From: Clytia hemisphaerica
Lineage: Eukaryota > Cnidaria > Hydrozoa > Leptothecata > Clytiidae
NCBI GenBank assembly: GCA_902728285.1
Contig: CACVBU010000042.1
Location: 1-64,000, forward strand
Direction of reading: 5' to 3'
Length of the DNA: 64,000 nucleotides
Part shown: positions 33,401 to 43,295 of the stretch, piece by piece
How the letters are laid out: every line of letters begins with the position of its first letter
Numbering within the stretch: position 1 is the first letter of the stretch
Translations under genes and position numbers: made by a program
The notes under the pieces: generated by a model
What the model was told of the DNA's origin: nothing
Database searches by the model: none
What the model saw: the letters and a program-made list of their open reading frames with translations, nothing else

Positions 33401-33911
33401 AAAAAAGACTAAGACGGTTTTAAGGTGGTGAAACGGCCAAAAAATGCTCTCGCGGCAATTGGTGGCTACGGTCGAAAAGGTGTATTACATTTACAAGTCT
33501 TTCTAATGTATAATTTCACTCGTTCCAGGCCTACTAGTTTTCATGAACGTCATTTAGAAATTTTACATATTTTTAGGTCATGAAATTGACATACCGTATG
33601 ATATACAAAACCAAGACCGGAATCAATCAACCCAGCTACTCTACACTCCAGAGCTCCCGAGTCACCAGAGCAAACTTCAAAAAGACGGCAAGAATAAAGC
33701 ATCCAATTGGTCTCTTTACTTAGATGCCGGACGAAGAAGTTTAAGTCGGGCATCCTCCCGAACAAGTGGTTTGGCATACTATTCAGATGACCCGGTAAAA
33801 GGGACAGATGGCGAGGTTGCGGTATTTGTGGAAAGTGGAAATCTAACACACCTCCATGTCAAACAATCTTCGTTACAGCCAATAAGAAGAGAGAATTCTT
33901 TTAATCCATAA
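30404..33911 (+). CDS. Single-pass membrane protein, last three exons (5' part not found)
   Basis: Exons 30404-30564, 32976-33034 and 33577-33911 join in phase (2, then 1) and end with TAA. Exon 1 starts in phase 0 after TTCTTCAATTTTAG. It encodes a short acidic stretch (DLSNQTLNRYSRDLDTIEDI), then one hydrophobic segment (GLPATLFILVLLILFLFYLL) followed by CCCDRRR, the positive stop-transfer side, so the rest is probably cytosolic. The tail of about 130 residues is polar and Ser/Arg-rich (AGRRSLSRASSRTSGLAYYS, ends RRENSFNP). The outer domain must lie upstream of 30.4 kb and was not found. The layout (one membrane helix, CC-x-RR, K-R-x-M-like start of the tail) recalls alpha/epsilon-sarcoglycan tails, but the match is too weak to name it. 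The introns hold four mobile elements and a decayed second copy of the membrane exon. Confidence 0.65.
30595..30705 (+). pseudogene. Decayed duplicate of the transmembrane exon
   Basis: GCATTGTTTATTCTTGTTCT and CTTATTCTTTTTCTATGCTA continue to TATTATGTTGTTGT and match the membrane-coding part of the exon at 30,487-30,562 almost base for base. A partial further copy of its start (TGGTCTACCGGCAATTTCT) lies just before. One base is lost in the GLPA codons and the donor GACAG|GTATAT is replaced by CCGGGGGG, so it should not splice normally. Confidence 0.8.
30878..31031. mobile_element. hAT-like MITE, family CAGTAGCGTAGACA, copy 2
   Basis: AGTAGCGTAGACAGAAGGGG at the left pairs with CCCTTGGCTACGCTACT at the right; inside, GCAGATTTTTATGACAC pairs with GTGTCATAAAAATCTGC, so the element is nearly a full palindrome. 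It sits in the intron of the membrane-protein gene. The flanks share AAAGG(G), an imperfect duplication. Confidence 0.75.
31088..31338 (+). mobile_element. tRNA-derived SINE with 10-bp target duplication
   Basis: The head GACCGTAGTACAGTGGTAGA holds an A box (TAGTACAGTGG) and is followed about 45 bases on by a B box (GGTTCAACCCC), ending GCCGGGTCATACCA, so it resembles a tRNA with a weak anticodon stem (possible ACG anticodon, Arg-like). A body of about 180 bp follows. The exact direct repeat AAAGGGTTGC flanks it (31,078-31,087 and 31,339-31,348). There is no poly(A) tail. The disrupted anticodon stem and the attached body argue against a working tRNA gene. Confidence 0.85.
32184..32878. mobile_element. 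TTAA-flanked TIR element 5 (intronic)
   Basis: Ends TTAAGGGCTCTGGTCATAG and TATGTCCAGAGCCCTTAA bound 695 bp in the intron before the second known exon of the membrane-protein gene. No coding content. Confidence 0.75.
33289..33486. mobile_element. Short TIR element (AATACACCTTTTCGACCGTA), intronic
   Basis: AATACACCTTTTCGACCGTA and TACGGTCGAAAAGGTGTATT are perfect 20-bp inverted ends around 198 bp, inside the last intron of the membrane-protein gene. The first eleven bases are shared with the element at 28,656-29,042. Confidence 0.8.
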
Positions 33912-34404
33912 CATAACTTTTGGTGCGACCCTATAAAAGACTTTGGATTTAATTCAAACTAGACTAGTAAACCACGTCGTTGTATTTCGCTGCAGCTTAA
34001 GCTTGCAATGGGCTCTGTGTCTATGTTCACTGAATACAATGTCTTTCCAAACCACTCTCCCGCGGAAATTTCTATTCTTTTATAAGAACTCTTTATATAA
34101 GCACTATCTGCGTTCCTGTGTCCAAGGAAAGACAGACGCTTGCTAGTCTAAACTCAAACCTGTATAACTCGAATATTATTTTAACTCGAACAATTTTTAT
34201 GGTCCCTTCGCTTAATAATACTTAATAAATCTTACTCCATAACTCGAAATTTCCATAACTCGAACAGAGTTTTGTGTTCCCCGGGTTCGAATTGTGGAGA
34301 GTCGATTGTATCACCTCTATGAGAGATCACAACAAAAATGGGTATTTTACATTTTCTATTGATAAATTGAATATTTGGGACAATCTACAATCAATGATAT
34401 TTAA
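33912..34404. other. 3' flank of the membrane-protein gene
   Basis: No further coding frame is supported. An AATAAA hexamer at about 34,213 could serve as the poly(A) signal for the gene ending at 33,911. The rest is AT-rich; GAATTGTGGAGAGTCGATTG and repeated AACTCGAA words suggest an old repeat. Confidence 0.35.
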
Positions 34405-34700
34405 GAAAAAAGGGAAATTCCCCAGGAAGTTTTGAAACCACAATCGATTTGTAAGTGCCCTAAAGTAGGCTCGAAGGGCAAAGTTTCAACGAGTTTTAAC
34501 AATTACATTTAACGCTAGACTTAGGACTTAGGATCTGGTCCAAAATAGTCCAATAAGGCTTAGAATATAGCCTGGAAGTCTGCCAATCCATCCCAAATTG
34601 AAAAATTCGATTAATTTAAAGAGATAGCCCAAAATTGAATTTTTCGCTGGAACTTTAAATTTTGAAAAACGTTGAAATAACCGGAATTCTTGATAAATTT
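34405..34700 (+). repeat. Dispersed repeat family C, copy 1
   Basis: About 295 bp beginning GGGAAATTCCCCAGGAAGTT and holding TTTTAACxxxTAGACTT and AATTGAAAxATTCGAT. Diverged copies lie at about 47,048-47,340 (same strand) and 58,113-58,435 (opposite strand). No reading frame and no terminal repeats seen. Confidence 0.7.
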
Positions 34701-35644
34701 GGGAAAGATCTTCGAAGAAGAAGCTGAAAGCAACTTTCAAGACTCGATGAACACCACAACAACTCTTCAAAATCAGATTCTGGGTTCGAATGACGAGAAT
34801 CAAAAGACCAGAAGTCAGCTTCGCAAAGAACGAGATCTACGAGATCAAGGCAAACTTCAACAACTTCTGAACGAATCCGATGAATCGACCAAACGAAAGA
34901 TGGAAACTCTCAACCAAAAGGGGGTTTCAAACTGGCTGACGGTGCTTCCGATCAAAGACGAAGGTTACGAGCTATCAAAACAAGAGTTCTGGGACGCTAT
35001 ACGTATTCGATACGATTGGCCCCTAGATAGAATCCCGACACATTGTCCGTGTGGAGCGAAATTCGATGTTGCGCATGCCCTTTCGTGTAAGAAGGGTGGT
35101 CATAACTTTGCGTCACAATGAGATTCGTGACATCACAGCAAAGCTGCTAAACGAAGTTTGTGTCGACGTACGAAAAGAACCTATCTTGCTTCCCATCGGT
35201 AATGAAGATCTCCCGAATCAATCTAACAAAAGCAGAGAAGCAAGACTTGATATTAGCGCACTTAACTTTTGGACGAATGGTCAACGAGCATTTTTTGACG
35301 TAAGGGCTTTTAACCTTTTTGCTCAGCGACACATCAATTCCAAAGTTGAGAACTGCTTGAAGACAAACGAAAACGAGAAGAAGCGTATATACGGAGAACG
35401 CGTTCGACAATCCGAAAATGGAACATTCACACCAATCGTTTTCGCGGCTAACGGTGCAATGGGTGTGGAATGCATTCGTTTCTATCAACGACTGTCCGAG
35501 TTGTCGGCCGACAAGCGAAAGGTTCCTCAGTCAATCGTGACGAATAAATTGAGAACACTGATTTGCTTTTCACTTTTACGTTCAACCGTAAGGTGTTTAC
35601 GTGGATCACGGGGAAAAATATTCGACCCGGAAAACATTTTATAG
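34690..35644 (+). pseudogene. LINE C-terminal ORF fragment with one frameshift
   Basis: Two overlapping frames (34,690-35,121 and 35,051-35,644) give one conserved LINE C-terminus. The first has KGVSNWLTVLPIKDEGYELS, RYDWPLDRIPTHCPCGAKF and the Cys/His knuckle AHALSCKKGG. The second continues with LRHNEIRDITAKLLNEVCVD, then ARLDISALNFWTNGQRAFFD VR, a PD-(D/E)xK-like nuclease core, and TPIVFAANGAMGVECIRFYQ to RSTVRCLRGSRG. This end-piece is frequent in cnidarian and sponge retrotransposons and is recognised from that. The switch of frame at about 35,095-35,105 and the missing reverse transcriptase show it is dead. The dispersed family C repeat lies directly upstream. Confidence 0.85.
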
Positions 35645-36525
35645 ATTATTATTTTACTTTTTATCTTTCGAGTCTTTTCAGTTTCTTGTCGTTCTGGTCT
35701 TTTCAGGTTGTTTTTTGTGTGGCCCACTTTTTGGGGTTTTTTTTTTATATAGTGCAATATATATAAAAGTATAAATAGAAAAAACAGTACGGGCAATCAC
35801 CCAGGAAAATTTAATTGTATATATCTTCTTTTGTGTTTAGTTAAAATAATTATCACTAGTCAATGTATAATGGTATCCCATGCCACGGTTGAAAAAAAAA
35901 AAATAAATATTATAAAATAAAATAAACCACACCCAAACCATACCCATACCCAACCCTACCAGGTCGCCTGCAGGTCCTGACACTATTCCCGCATACCGGA
36001 TCCGAAAAATAGATACATGTCTTTCGTCTTTATGAAGAAGCCTTCACCATCCCATATTACCATAGACTATAGATCTTACTTTTTTCATCAAATCCGAAGT
36101 TTAAAGTCTGTAATTTGAAACTCAGAGATTTAAAAAAAGACTGCTTGAGAAAACTTTACAGAACGGACATTTTCTGTGAGATTTGCAGACTTCGTAGTAG
36201 AGAGAAGTGGTCTTCTCAAAGCCTATCATATAGATAATATTTCTATTCGGAGAAATATGCATGGAATTTCCCTAAGCTCAGCAAAAAAATGGAAGGGAAT
36301 TACCCTTGAGTGACGTATTTTTTTTGTTTCTCGCTCCATGGTGATTGCTCCCGAAGGGAGCCTATGTTGCTTCACGAGGCTGGGGGGGGGATCGAGCTGG
36401 CGAAAAATTGTCCAAGAAAACGGGACGATGTAAGCTATTGACCGCATCTAAAAGATTGCCGTGTGGTGAGCTTTTAAGCTAGCTCGACCGCGCGAACAGA
36501 TATTTTTCCTTTTTTTTTAGACGTT
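35645..36525. other. No supported gene
   Basis: Holds the likely 3' tail of the LINE fragment (T-rich to about 35,760, then CCACACCCAAACCATACCCA near 35,930) and otherwise unique sequence. Frames are short, with no domain. Confidence 0.4.
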
Positions 36526-36799
36526 AATTACTAGTCATAGCTTTCACTAAATGCCCACGCAGAAGATCATGCCATGCACGTATAAAGCTTTTAATGCTTT
36601 AAAGATTAAAGCATTAAAAATAATCAGGAATAATTGATTGATTTAATTATTGAATGATTGATTAATTGATTGAGGCATATGCTTGAAAAAAAATTATATT
36701 CCATCAACACAATACTTAAAGAATTCATGCAGCTTGATAATTTGATAAAATTTAGGAAAAGCTTCTCAAAAATATATTTCAAAAATTATGGTATCATTA

Positions 36800-37068
36800 C
36801 ACGCTTTTTTTTTTATAAGAATACACTTTATAAGAATGTCCATGATGAAAATGGCCAAAAAATTAAGAATATGCTAAGAATATCACCATCATGGAATGTT
36901 GCTATTCAAGCAAAGAATGTCATTTTTAGAGCATTCTAAATTATAAATTGCCAATTACCCCCAAGTAATAAGAATGCTGTAAGAATATTTTAGGATGATT
37001 TTCCCAAAAAAGTTAAGAATATCCACGATGAAATGGATTTACACCATTCTTATAAAAAAAAAAGCGTG
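36800..37068. mobile_element. MITE family CACGCTTTTTTTTATAAGAAT, copy 2
   Basis: Nearly identical to 18,505-18,769. It is flanked by TA on each side; the empty site in repeat B copy 1 reads AGTAAGATAATGATACC where this copy has AGTAAGCTA-element-TAATGATACC (reverse strand), which supports a TA duplication. Confidence 0.85.
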
Positions 37069-37089
37069 TAGCTTACTCTCGGGTACTTA

Positions 37090-37320
37090 ATAGCCGTCCC
37101 CCCCGCTAATTAATGTTTCGAAAATTTTCCACCCAGGACATTCTTATTCCAACCCCCCCCCCGCTTATTACTTTTTGGGAAAATGTTTTTGAAAGTTCCC
37201 TTTATTGTCCTTATTCAGCTGTATTAGCCTCCTTTTCAAAAATTTTCCACCCAGGACATTTTTATTCCAACCCCCCCGCTTATTAAGTTTTGAGATTTTT
37301 TCCAACCCCCCCCCCCCCAG
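37090..37320. repeat. Tandem copies with long C tracts
   Basis: AAAATTTTCCACCCAGGACA followed by TTCTTATTCC and a run of 7-13 C recurs about every 115-130 bp, two full copies and a partial. The C runs may be length-variable or misassembled. Confidence 0.7.
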
Positions 37321-37435
37321 AAATAGCTTGCTTTTTTCATTGGCTGCTATATTTCAACAATTCTCTATTGCTACTTTGCCTAATAAACAATAGTCAAGAG
37401 AATACTACGTATAAAATTTATCAAAAAGTTCTGCG

Positions 37436-37971
37436 CCGAGGGGTAAATCACTAAAAATTAGGTGTACGAGATTTTGATTTCTTTTTGATTTTTGATTTCT
37501 TTTTTATTTCTTTTTGATTTTTGATTTTTTTTTGATTTCTTTTTGATTTTGATTTCTTTTTGATTTCCTTTTGATTTCTGATTTCTTTTTGATTTCTTTT
37601 TGATTTCTGATTTCTTTTTGATTTATTTTTGATTTTTGATTTCTTTTTGATTTCTTTTTGATTTTTGATTTATTTTTGATTTCCTTTTGATTTCTGATTT
37701 CTTTTTGATTTCTTTTTGATTTCTGATTTCTTTTTGATTTCTTTTTGATTTTTGATTTTTTTTTTGATTTCTTTTTTGATTTTTTTTTGATTTTTGATTT
37801 CTTTTTGATTTCTTTTTGATTTCTTTTTGATTTCTGATTTCTTTTTGATTTCTTTTTGATTTTTGATTTCTTTTTGATTTCTTTTCGATTTTTGATTTAT
37901 TTTTGATTTCTTTTTGATTTTTCAAAAAGGTGTACGTGATTTTTTTCAGTGATTTACCCCTCGGCAACACA
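37436..37971. repeat. (TTTTTGATTTC)n array between inverted ends
   Basis: About 460 bp of imperfect TTTTTGATTTC/TTTTTGATT repeats are bounded by CCGAGGGGTAAATCACT and AGTGATTTACCCCTCGG, with AGGTGTACG beside each end. The inverted ends suggest a mobile element whose interior became a tandem array. Asn-Gln-Lys-rich frames over it are not genes. Confidence 0.85.
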
Positions 37972-39142
37972 TACCTCAAGCTAGTTTGGCAACATTTAAG
38001 CATTGCTTGTTGGGGAATAATTAGCAATATACAGGTAAATTGCTCTAAAATTGGCATCCTTAGGTTCAGTTGCCTAATTCCATGGTGGTGGTATTATTAT
38101 TATGTTCTTAATTTTTTGGCTAATTTTTCATAAATATTCTTATACTGTAAAAGAAAAAAGCCTTTTTGACACTTGGGAAATTCCTCAAATGAATTCCTTC
38201 AATTTCGAGTAAATTTGGCTTCTGGAATTGTCACCGAAACTCTCCAAATCCAATAAAGACAACATTCGCCCTGGTAAAAATGGGTTTTCAGAGCTTATCT
38301 TGAAATTTTTCATGCATTTTTGAAAAGTCTACAACCTTTTGTCCGAGATTGTTTGTAAGTCCATTCAGCCAACAGAAAATGTTTCAGAAAAGTGATCAAA
38401 AGTAAAAAAAAAAGTCAAGTAAATAACTTTTCAAATGTTTAAATGGTATCAAAGCAGCGCTTATAATGCTTATTTCAACAACCAATATGCAAGATTTGGC
38501 AGTAAAAGGAAGAATCGTGAAAATATTGTCTCCCAATAGTGCCATCGGCGAAATTTAATCCCCGCGAAAATATATCCCATTAAAGTAACTTCACCATTTG
38601 TGAGTATTTTAGTGCAATATCCTCAGAAATTAGGTGTTTTAGAGTTCATAAAGCTTTAAAATGTTCTTAAAAATTTCGGCCATCAAATTCTATTGTTCTA
38701 ATATAGCTTGCCTGTTCTTAAAAAAAACGCATCATGGTAGAAATATTGAAATTAACTCTATTTTGAGAGTAAAGATTTTTGAACATTTTTCACCATTTCC
38801 AAAGCGTTGACCCATTAAGTAGACAAGGCTGCAAATTAAACCGAATCTTTCGTACAAATCTATTCACCCGTAAAAATGTTCTGCTAGTTTATTGGTAGGA
38901 GTCCCCTCTTCTTTGTACATTCACTTTCTAAAAATAGTGTGAGAAAATTTTTCACATTTTTCTAATTAGTTAGAAAATTATGAAAATTATAATCATTAAG
39001 AAGTCTTCAAATCAACTGAACCATTAGTCAGAAAGTCTGCCGTATACTATCTTCGCTTTCTGATTTGAATGATGGCGCTTTGTTATTTTTTCCACCATCA
39101 GATTATCAAAGGCAAAAAATAGTTGAGCTCCAGACCCTGGAN
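37972..39142. other. No supported gene; ends in an N
   Basis: Unique AT-rich sequence with no domain, RNA or repeat I can identify. A single N at 39,142 sits exactly at the edge of the next satellite and probably marks an assembly join. Confidence 0.45.
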
Positions 39143-40898
39143 TTTTTTTATAAGAATAAACAAAATGATAGTACTTAACTAGAGGTTGTGCTTATGTTAC
39201 ACAAAGAAGGTTTTTTTTATAAGAATAAGCAAAATGATAGTACTTAACTAGAGGTTGTGCTTATGTTACACAAAGAAGGTTTTCTTTATAAGAATAAGCA
39301 AAATGATAGTACTTAACTAGAGGTTGTGCTTATGTTACACAAAGAAGGTTTTCTTTATAAGAATAAACAAAATGATAGTACTTAACTAGAGGAGGTCGTG
39401 CTTATATGTTACACAAAGATGGTTTTTTTTATAAGAATAAACAAAATCATAGTACTTAACGAGAGGTTGTGCTTATGTTACACAAAGAAGGTTTTCTTTA
39501 TAAGAATAAGCAAAATGATAGTACTTAACTAGAGGTTGTGCTTATGTTACACAAAGAAGGTTTTCTTTACAAAAAATAAGCAAAATGATAGTACTTAACT
39601 AGAGGTTGTGCTTATGTTACACAAAGAAGGTTTTCTTTATAAGAATAAGCAAAATGATAGTACTTAACTAGAGGTTGTGCTTATGTTACACAAAGAAGGT
39701 TTTCTTTACAAAAAATAAGCAAATGATAGTACTTACTAGACGTTGTGCTTATGTTACACAAAGAAGTTTTCTTTATAAGAAATAAGCCAAATGATAGTAC
39801 TTAACTAGAGGTTGTGCTTATGTTACCCAAAGAAGGTTTCTTTACAAAAAATAAGCAAAATGATAGTACTAACTAGAGGTTGTGCTTATGTTAACAAAGA
39901 AGGTTTTTTTTTATAAGAAAAAATACAAAATGATAGTACTTTCAACTAGAGGTTGTGCTTATGTTACACAAAGAAGGTTTTCTTTACAAAAAATAAGCAA
40001 AATGATAGTACTTAACTAGAGGTTGTGCTTATGTTACACAAAGAAGGTTTTCTTTATAAGAATAAGCAAAATGATAGTACTTAACTAGAGGTTGTGCTTA
40101 TATGTTACACAAAGAAGGTTTTCTTTATAAGAATAAGCAAAATGATAGTACTTAACTAGAGGTTGTGCTTATGTTACACAAAGAAGGTTTTCTTTACAAA
40201 AAATAAGCAAAATGATAGTACTTAACTAGAGGTTGTGCTTATGTTACACAAAGAAGGTTTTCTTTACAAAAAATAAGCAAAATGATAGTACTTAACTAGA
40301 GGTTGTGCTTATGTTACACAAAGAAGGTTTTCTTTACAAAAAATAAGCAAAATGATAGTACTTAACTAGAGGTCGTGCTTATATGTTACACAAAGAAGGT
40401 TTTTTTTACAAAAAATAAGCAAAATGATAGTACTTAACGAGAGGTTGTGCTTATGTTACACAAAGAAGGTTTTCTTTACAAAAAATAAGCAAAATGATAG
40501 TACTTAACTAGAGGTCGTGCTTATATGTTACACAAAGAAGGTTTTCTTTATAAGAATAAGCAAAATGATAGTACTTAACGAGAGGTTGTGCTTATGTTAC
40601 ACAAAGAAGGTTTTCTTTACAAAAAATAAGCAAAATGATAGTACTTAACTAGAGGTCGTGCTTATATGTTACACAAAGAAAGTTTTTTTTACAAAAAATA
40701 AGCAAAATGATAGTACTTAACTAGAGGTTGTGCTTATGTTACACAAAGAAGGTTTTCTTTACAAAAAATAAGCAAAATGATAGTACTTAACTAGAGGTCG
40801 TGCTTATATGTTACACAAAGAAGGTTTTCTTTATAAGAATAAACAAAATGATAGTACTTAACTAGAGGTTGTGCTTATGTTACACAAAGAAGGTTTTT
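39143..40898. repeat. 68-bp satellite, about 25 copies
   Basis: The unit is about 68 bp: TTTATAAGAATAAGCAAAAT, GATAGTACTTAACTAGAGG, TTGTGCTTATGTTACACAAA, GAAGG. Two subtypes, CTTTATAAGAATAAG and CTTTACAAAAAATAAG, alternate irregularly, and some copies have GGTCGTGCTTATATG. No coding role. Confidence 0.95.
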
Positions 40899-40939
40899 TG
40901 GACCTACCCCGGTGGGGTGGAGGTCCTATAAATTAACCC

Positions 40940-41885
40940 GTGTTCGTTAGTTAGTTCGTTCGTTCGTTCGTTAGTTACCAACTTTTCTCGAGATTGGCTC
41001 ATTCAATTTTTCTGATTTTTTGCACAAAGGTGCATTACTATAAACCCTCGAATGTGACGGAGCCCGATTTTCGAAAAAGAAATTTTTCCGGCCGGTAGAA
41101 CCGGAAATGTCCCGAAAAAAGCGGTTTTTTGAGATTTTCTCGAGATTTTATCATTAGTTTTTTGCGATTTTTTGCACATAGATGCACATTAGTACTGCCG
41201 AAAAGGTGTCGAAAACCGTTTGCCGAAAAAAAATTTTTTCCGGTCTGTAGAACCGGAAATGTGCCCGAAATCGTCGTTTTTTCACATTTCCGTCACATTT
41301 TTTCAACTTAATTAATTGTTTCTTCACAGAAAAATGTTCTTTATGATGATGCCCAAAACTTAGCATCGTTTGATTTCCAAAAAAATCATCCTTTGAATCC
41401 GGAACTCCTTAAAAATCGCCGGAACAGCCGAAAACCGGCGTAAAACGGTTTTCCTTCATTTTTTCAACTTATACTCGACAGATTTTCATGATTTTTTGCA
41501 CAATGATGGAAAATGGCAATGCCCAAAATGTGACATAGCCCAATTTTCGAAAAAGAAATTTTTCCGGCCGCTAGAACCGGAAATGTCCCGAAAAAAGCGG
41601 TTTTTTGAGATTTTCTCGAGATTTTCTCATTAGTTTTTTGCGATTTTTTGCACATAGCTGCACATTAGTACTGCCGAAAAGGTGTCGGAAACCGTTTGTC
41701 GAAAAAAAATTTTTTCCGGTCTGTAGAACCGGAAATGTGCCGGAAATCGTCGTTTTTTCACATTTCCGTCACATTTTTTCAACTTATTTAATTGTTTCTT
41801 TACAGAAAAATGTTCTTTATGATGATGCCCAAAACTTAGCATCGTTTGATTTCCAAAAAAATCATCCTTTGAATCCGAAGCCATT
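40940..41885. repeat. Direct repeat, period about 460-475 bp
   Basis: After a short GTTCGTTCGTTCGTTAG run, the block CCCGATTTTCGAAAAAGAAA to AAAAAATCATCCTTTGAATC (about 41,068-41,398) recurs at about 41,548-41,877 with few changes. Inner subrepeats are built on GTAGAACCGGAAATGTxCCG. Short matching frames on both strands are by-products. Confidence 0.85.
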
Positions 41886-43290
41886 TGAATTTTTTACTTC
41901 AGTTTTAATTTTCTCTGAATGATTGATTAAAGTGTCGATGTTATTTTTCTTTCACTGTTAAACATCGATGCGTTTCTTAATTGCTTTCTCCGTTCCAATA
42001 GATATATAAATCGAAATTTAAAATTATACATTACTTCCATTAAATTCTAATTATTCGTTTTATAAATAGGTAGGTCCATTAAAGTATTACTTGTTTTATA
42101 AGAATAAACACAATAATTATCAGAAATATTGCTTGAAAATAGAACATGACGCATAAATTGTTTAGATGAAAGAGAGAGAGAGACTACTTAGAATTTAATC
42201 CTGTTTTCATAAAAGGGGGAAAGAGTTGTTTCGAAACTGAACAAATATAGGTATTGCTATCTCTCACTCCATGTAGAAATAGTCTTCCGACACGCAAACC
42301 TAAAACACTGAACGTTGGTATAATTTTCATTATCTGGAAGGTTTACATTACGGAATTTCGCCAGACCGAGCCAAGATTTTGCAGTAAGAGGCTTGAACCC
42401 TAGCGCAAGGGCCACTGAACCCGACTGGGGATACAGCACATCATAGGCCGACTATCTTTCCTCTCCGATGGGAAATTGACCCACTTCTTTTGAGCTTCAG
42501 CGTGAGCAGCCGCCATCGGAACATCGGATAATAGATTTTGATAAATTTTACCATCAAAATGAACAGACTTAATTTGCTGCAAACGCTTTGTTGGAACTAA
42601 AAACAGGTCGAAAGAAAAAAAGGCGAAGTTGAACATCAAAAGTAAAACAAAGTCGACCTTTACGCCGATCTTAATCATAAATTCTAAACGATTGAACATT
42701 CTAAACGCCTGAATATCTTGGCGAAAAAAAATCAAGATCCTCACTTATCGGCAGATTTGCATATCATAATCGGTAATAACACGCTATGAAAAAAGAAGCC
42801 CGTTTTGAGTATGTCGAATGAAGCCCGTTTTGAGTATGTCTATAGAAGCCTCCCTTTGGTTAGACTTCAATAATAAAGCGAAATGAAAAACAATTTGTTC
42901 CTTTAACAACACCGAGGCTTGATAATGCCAAAAATAAGAAAAATTTCATTACCATTTATAATGTGTTGGATTTTTTTTAAAGGGTAAAAATGGAGGGCGA
43001 GAAAAAAAAGATATCAGAATCACCCTCGAAAAGATGACAAATTTTTACAGGCATCTGTGAAAAAAGTGAATTCTTCTGTAGCATCGGAGCAGAGCCACAT
43101 TATTGCATTTCAATTTGCATTTTCGGTTTCAGTGGTTTTCACTTAGTGTGAATCATAGAAATTCTGGTTTCATTTTTTATAAGGAATGCATTTTTTCTTC
43201 TAAAAGTCTCCTACAAGATGTTTGTTTTCTTAGTCTCTAATGTGACGGTCAAAACAAATAAAGCACGTTAAGACGTGATACAATTAAATA
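41886..43290. other. No supported gene
   Basis: Contains one isolated TTTTATAAGAATAAACACA word near 42,095 and a duplicated GAAGCCCGTTTTGAGTATGTC near 42,800-42,840. Two minus-strand frames at 42,257-42,744 overlap with a one-base shift but resemble nothing I know. Confidence 0.4.
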
Positions 43291-43295
43291 TTTCC

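Larger units (their letters stand above)
36526..37436 (-). repeat. Dispersed repeat B, copy 2
   Basis: Inverted partner of 20,332-21,795. The blocks run from ACTAGTCATAGCTTTCACTA at the left to AATTTATCAAAAAGTTCTGC at the right. It carries the CACGC MITE at 36,800-37,068 and a C-tract-rich duplication at 37,090-37,320 that copy 1 lacks, and it lacks the TTAA elements of copy 1. Confidence 0.85.

Noticed and set aside
37623..38057. 144-codon minus-strand frame rich in NQKEIKKKS
   Set aside because: It is a translation of the TTTTTGATTTC array.
42257..42744. Two overlapping minus-strand frames as a frameshifted gene
   Set aside because: No domain, conserved motif or splice context could be recognised; composition alone is not enough.
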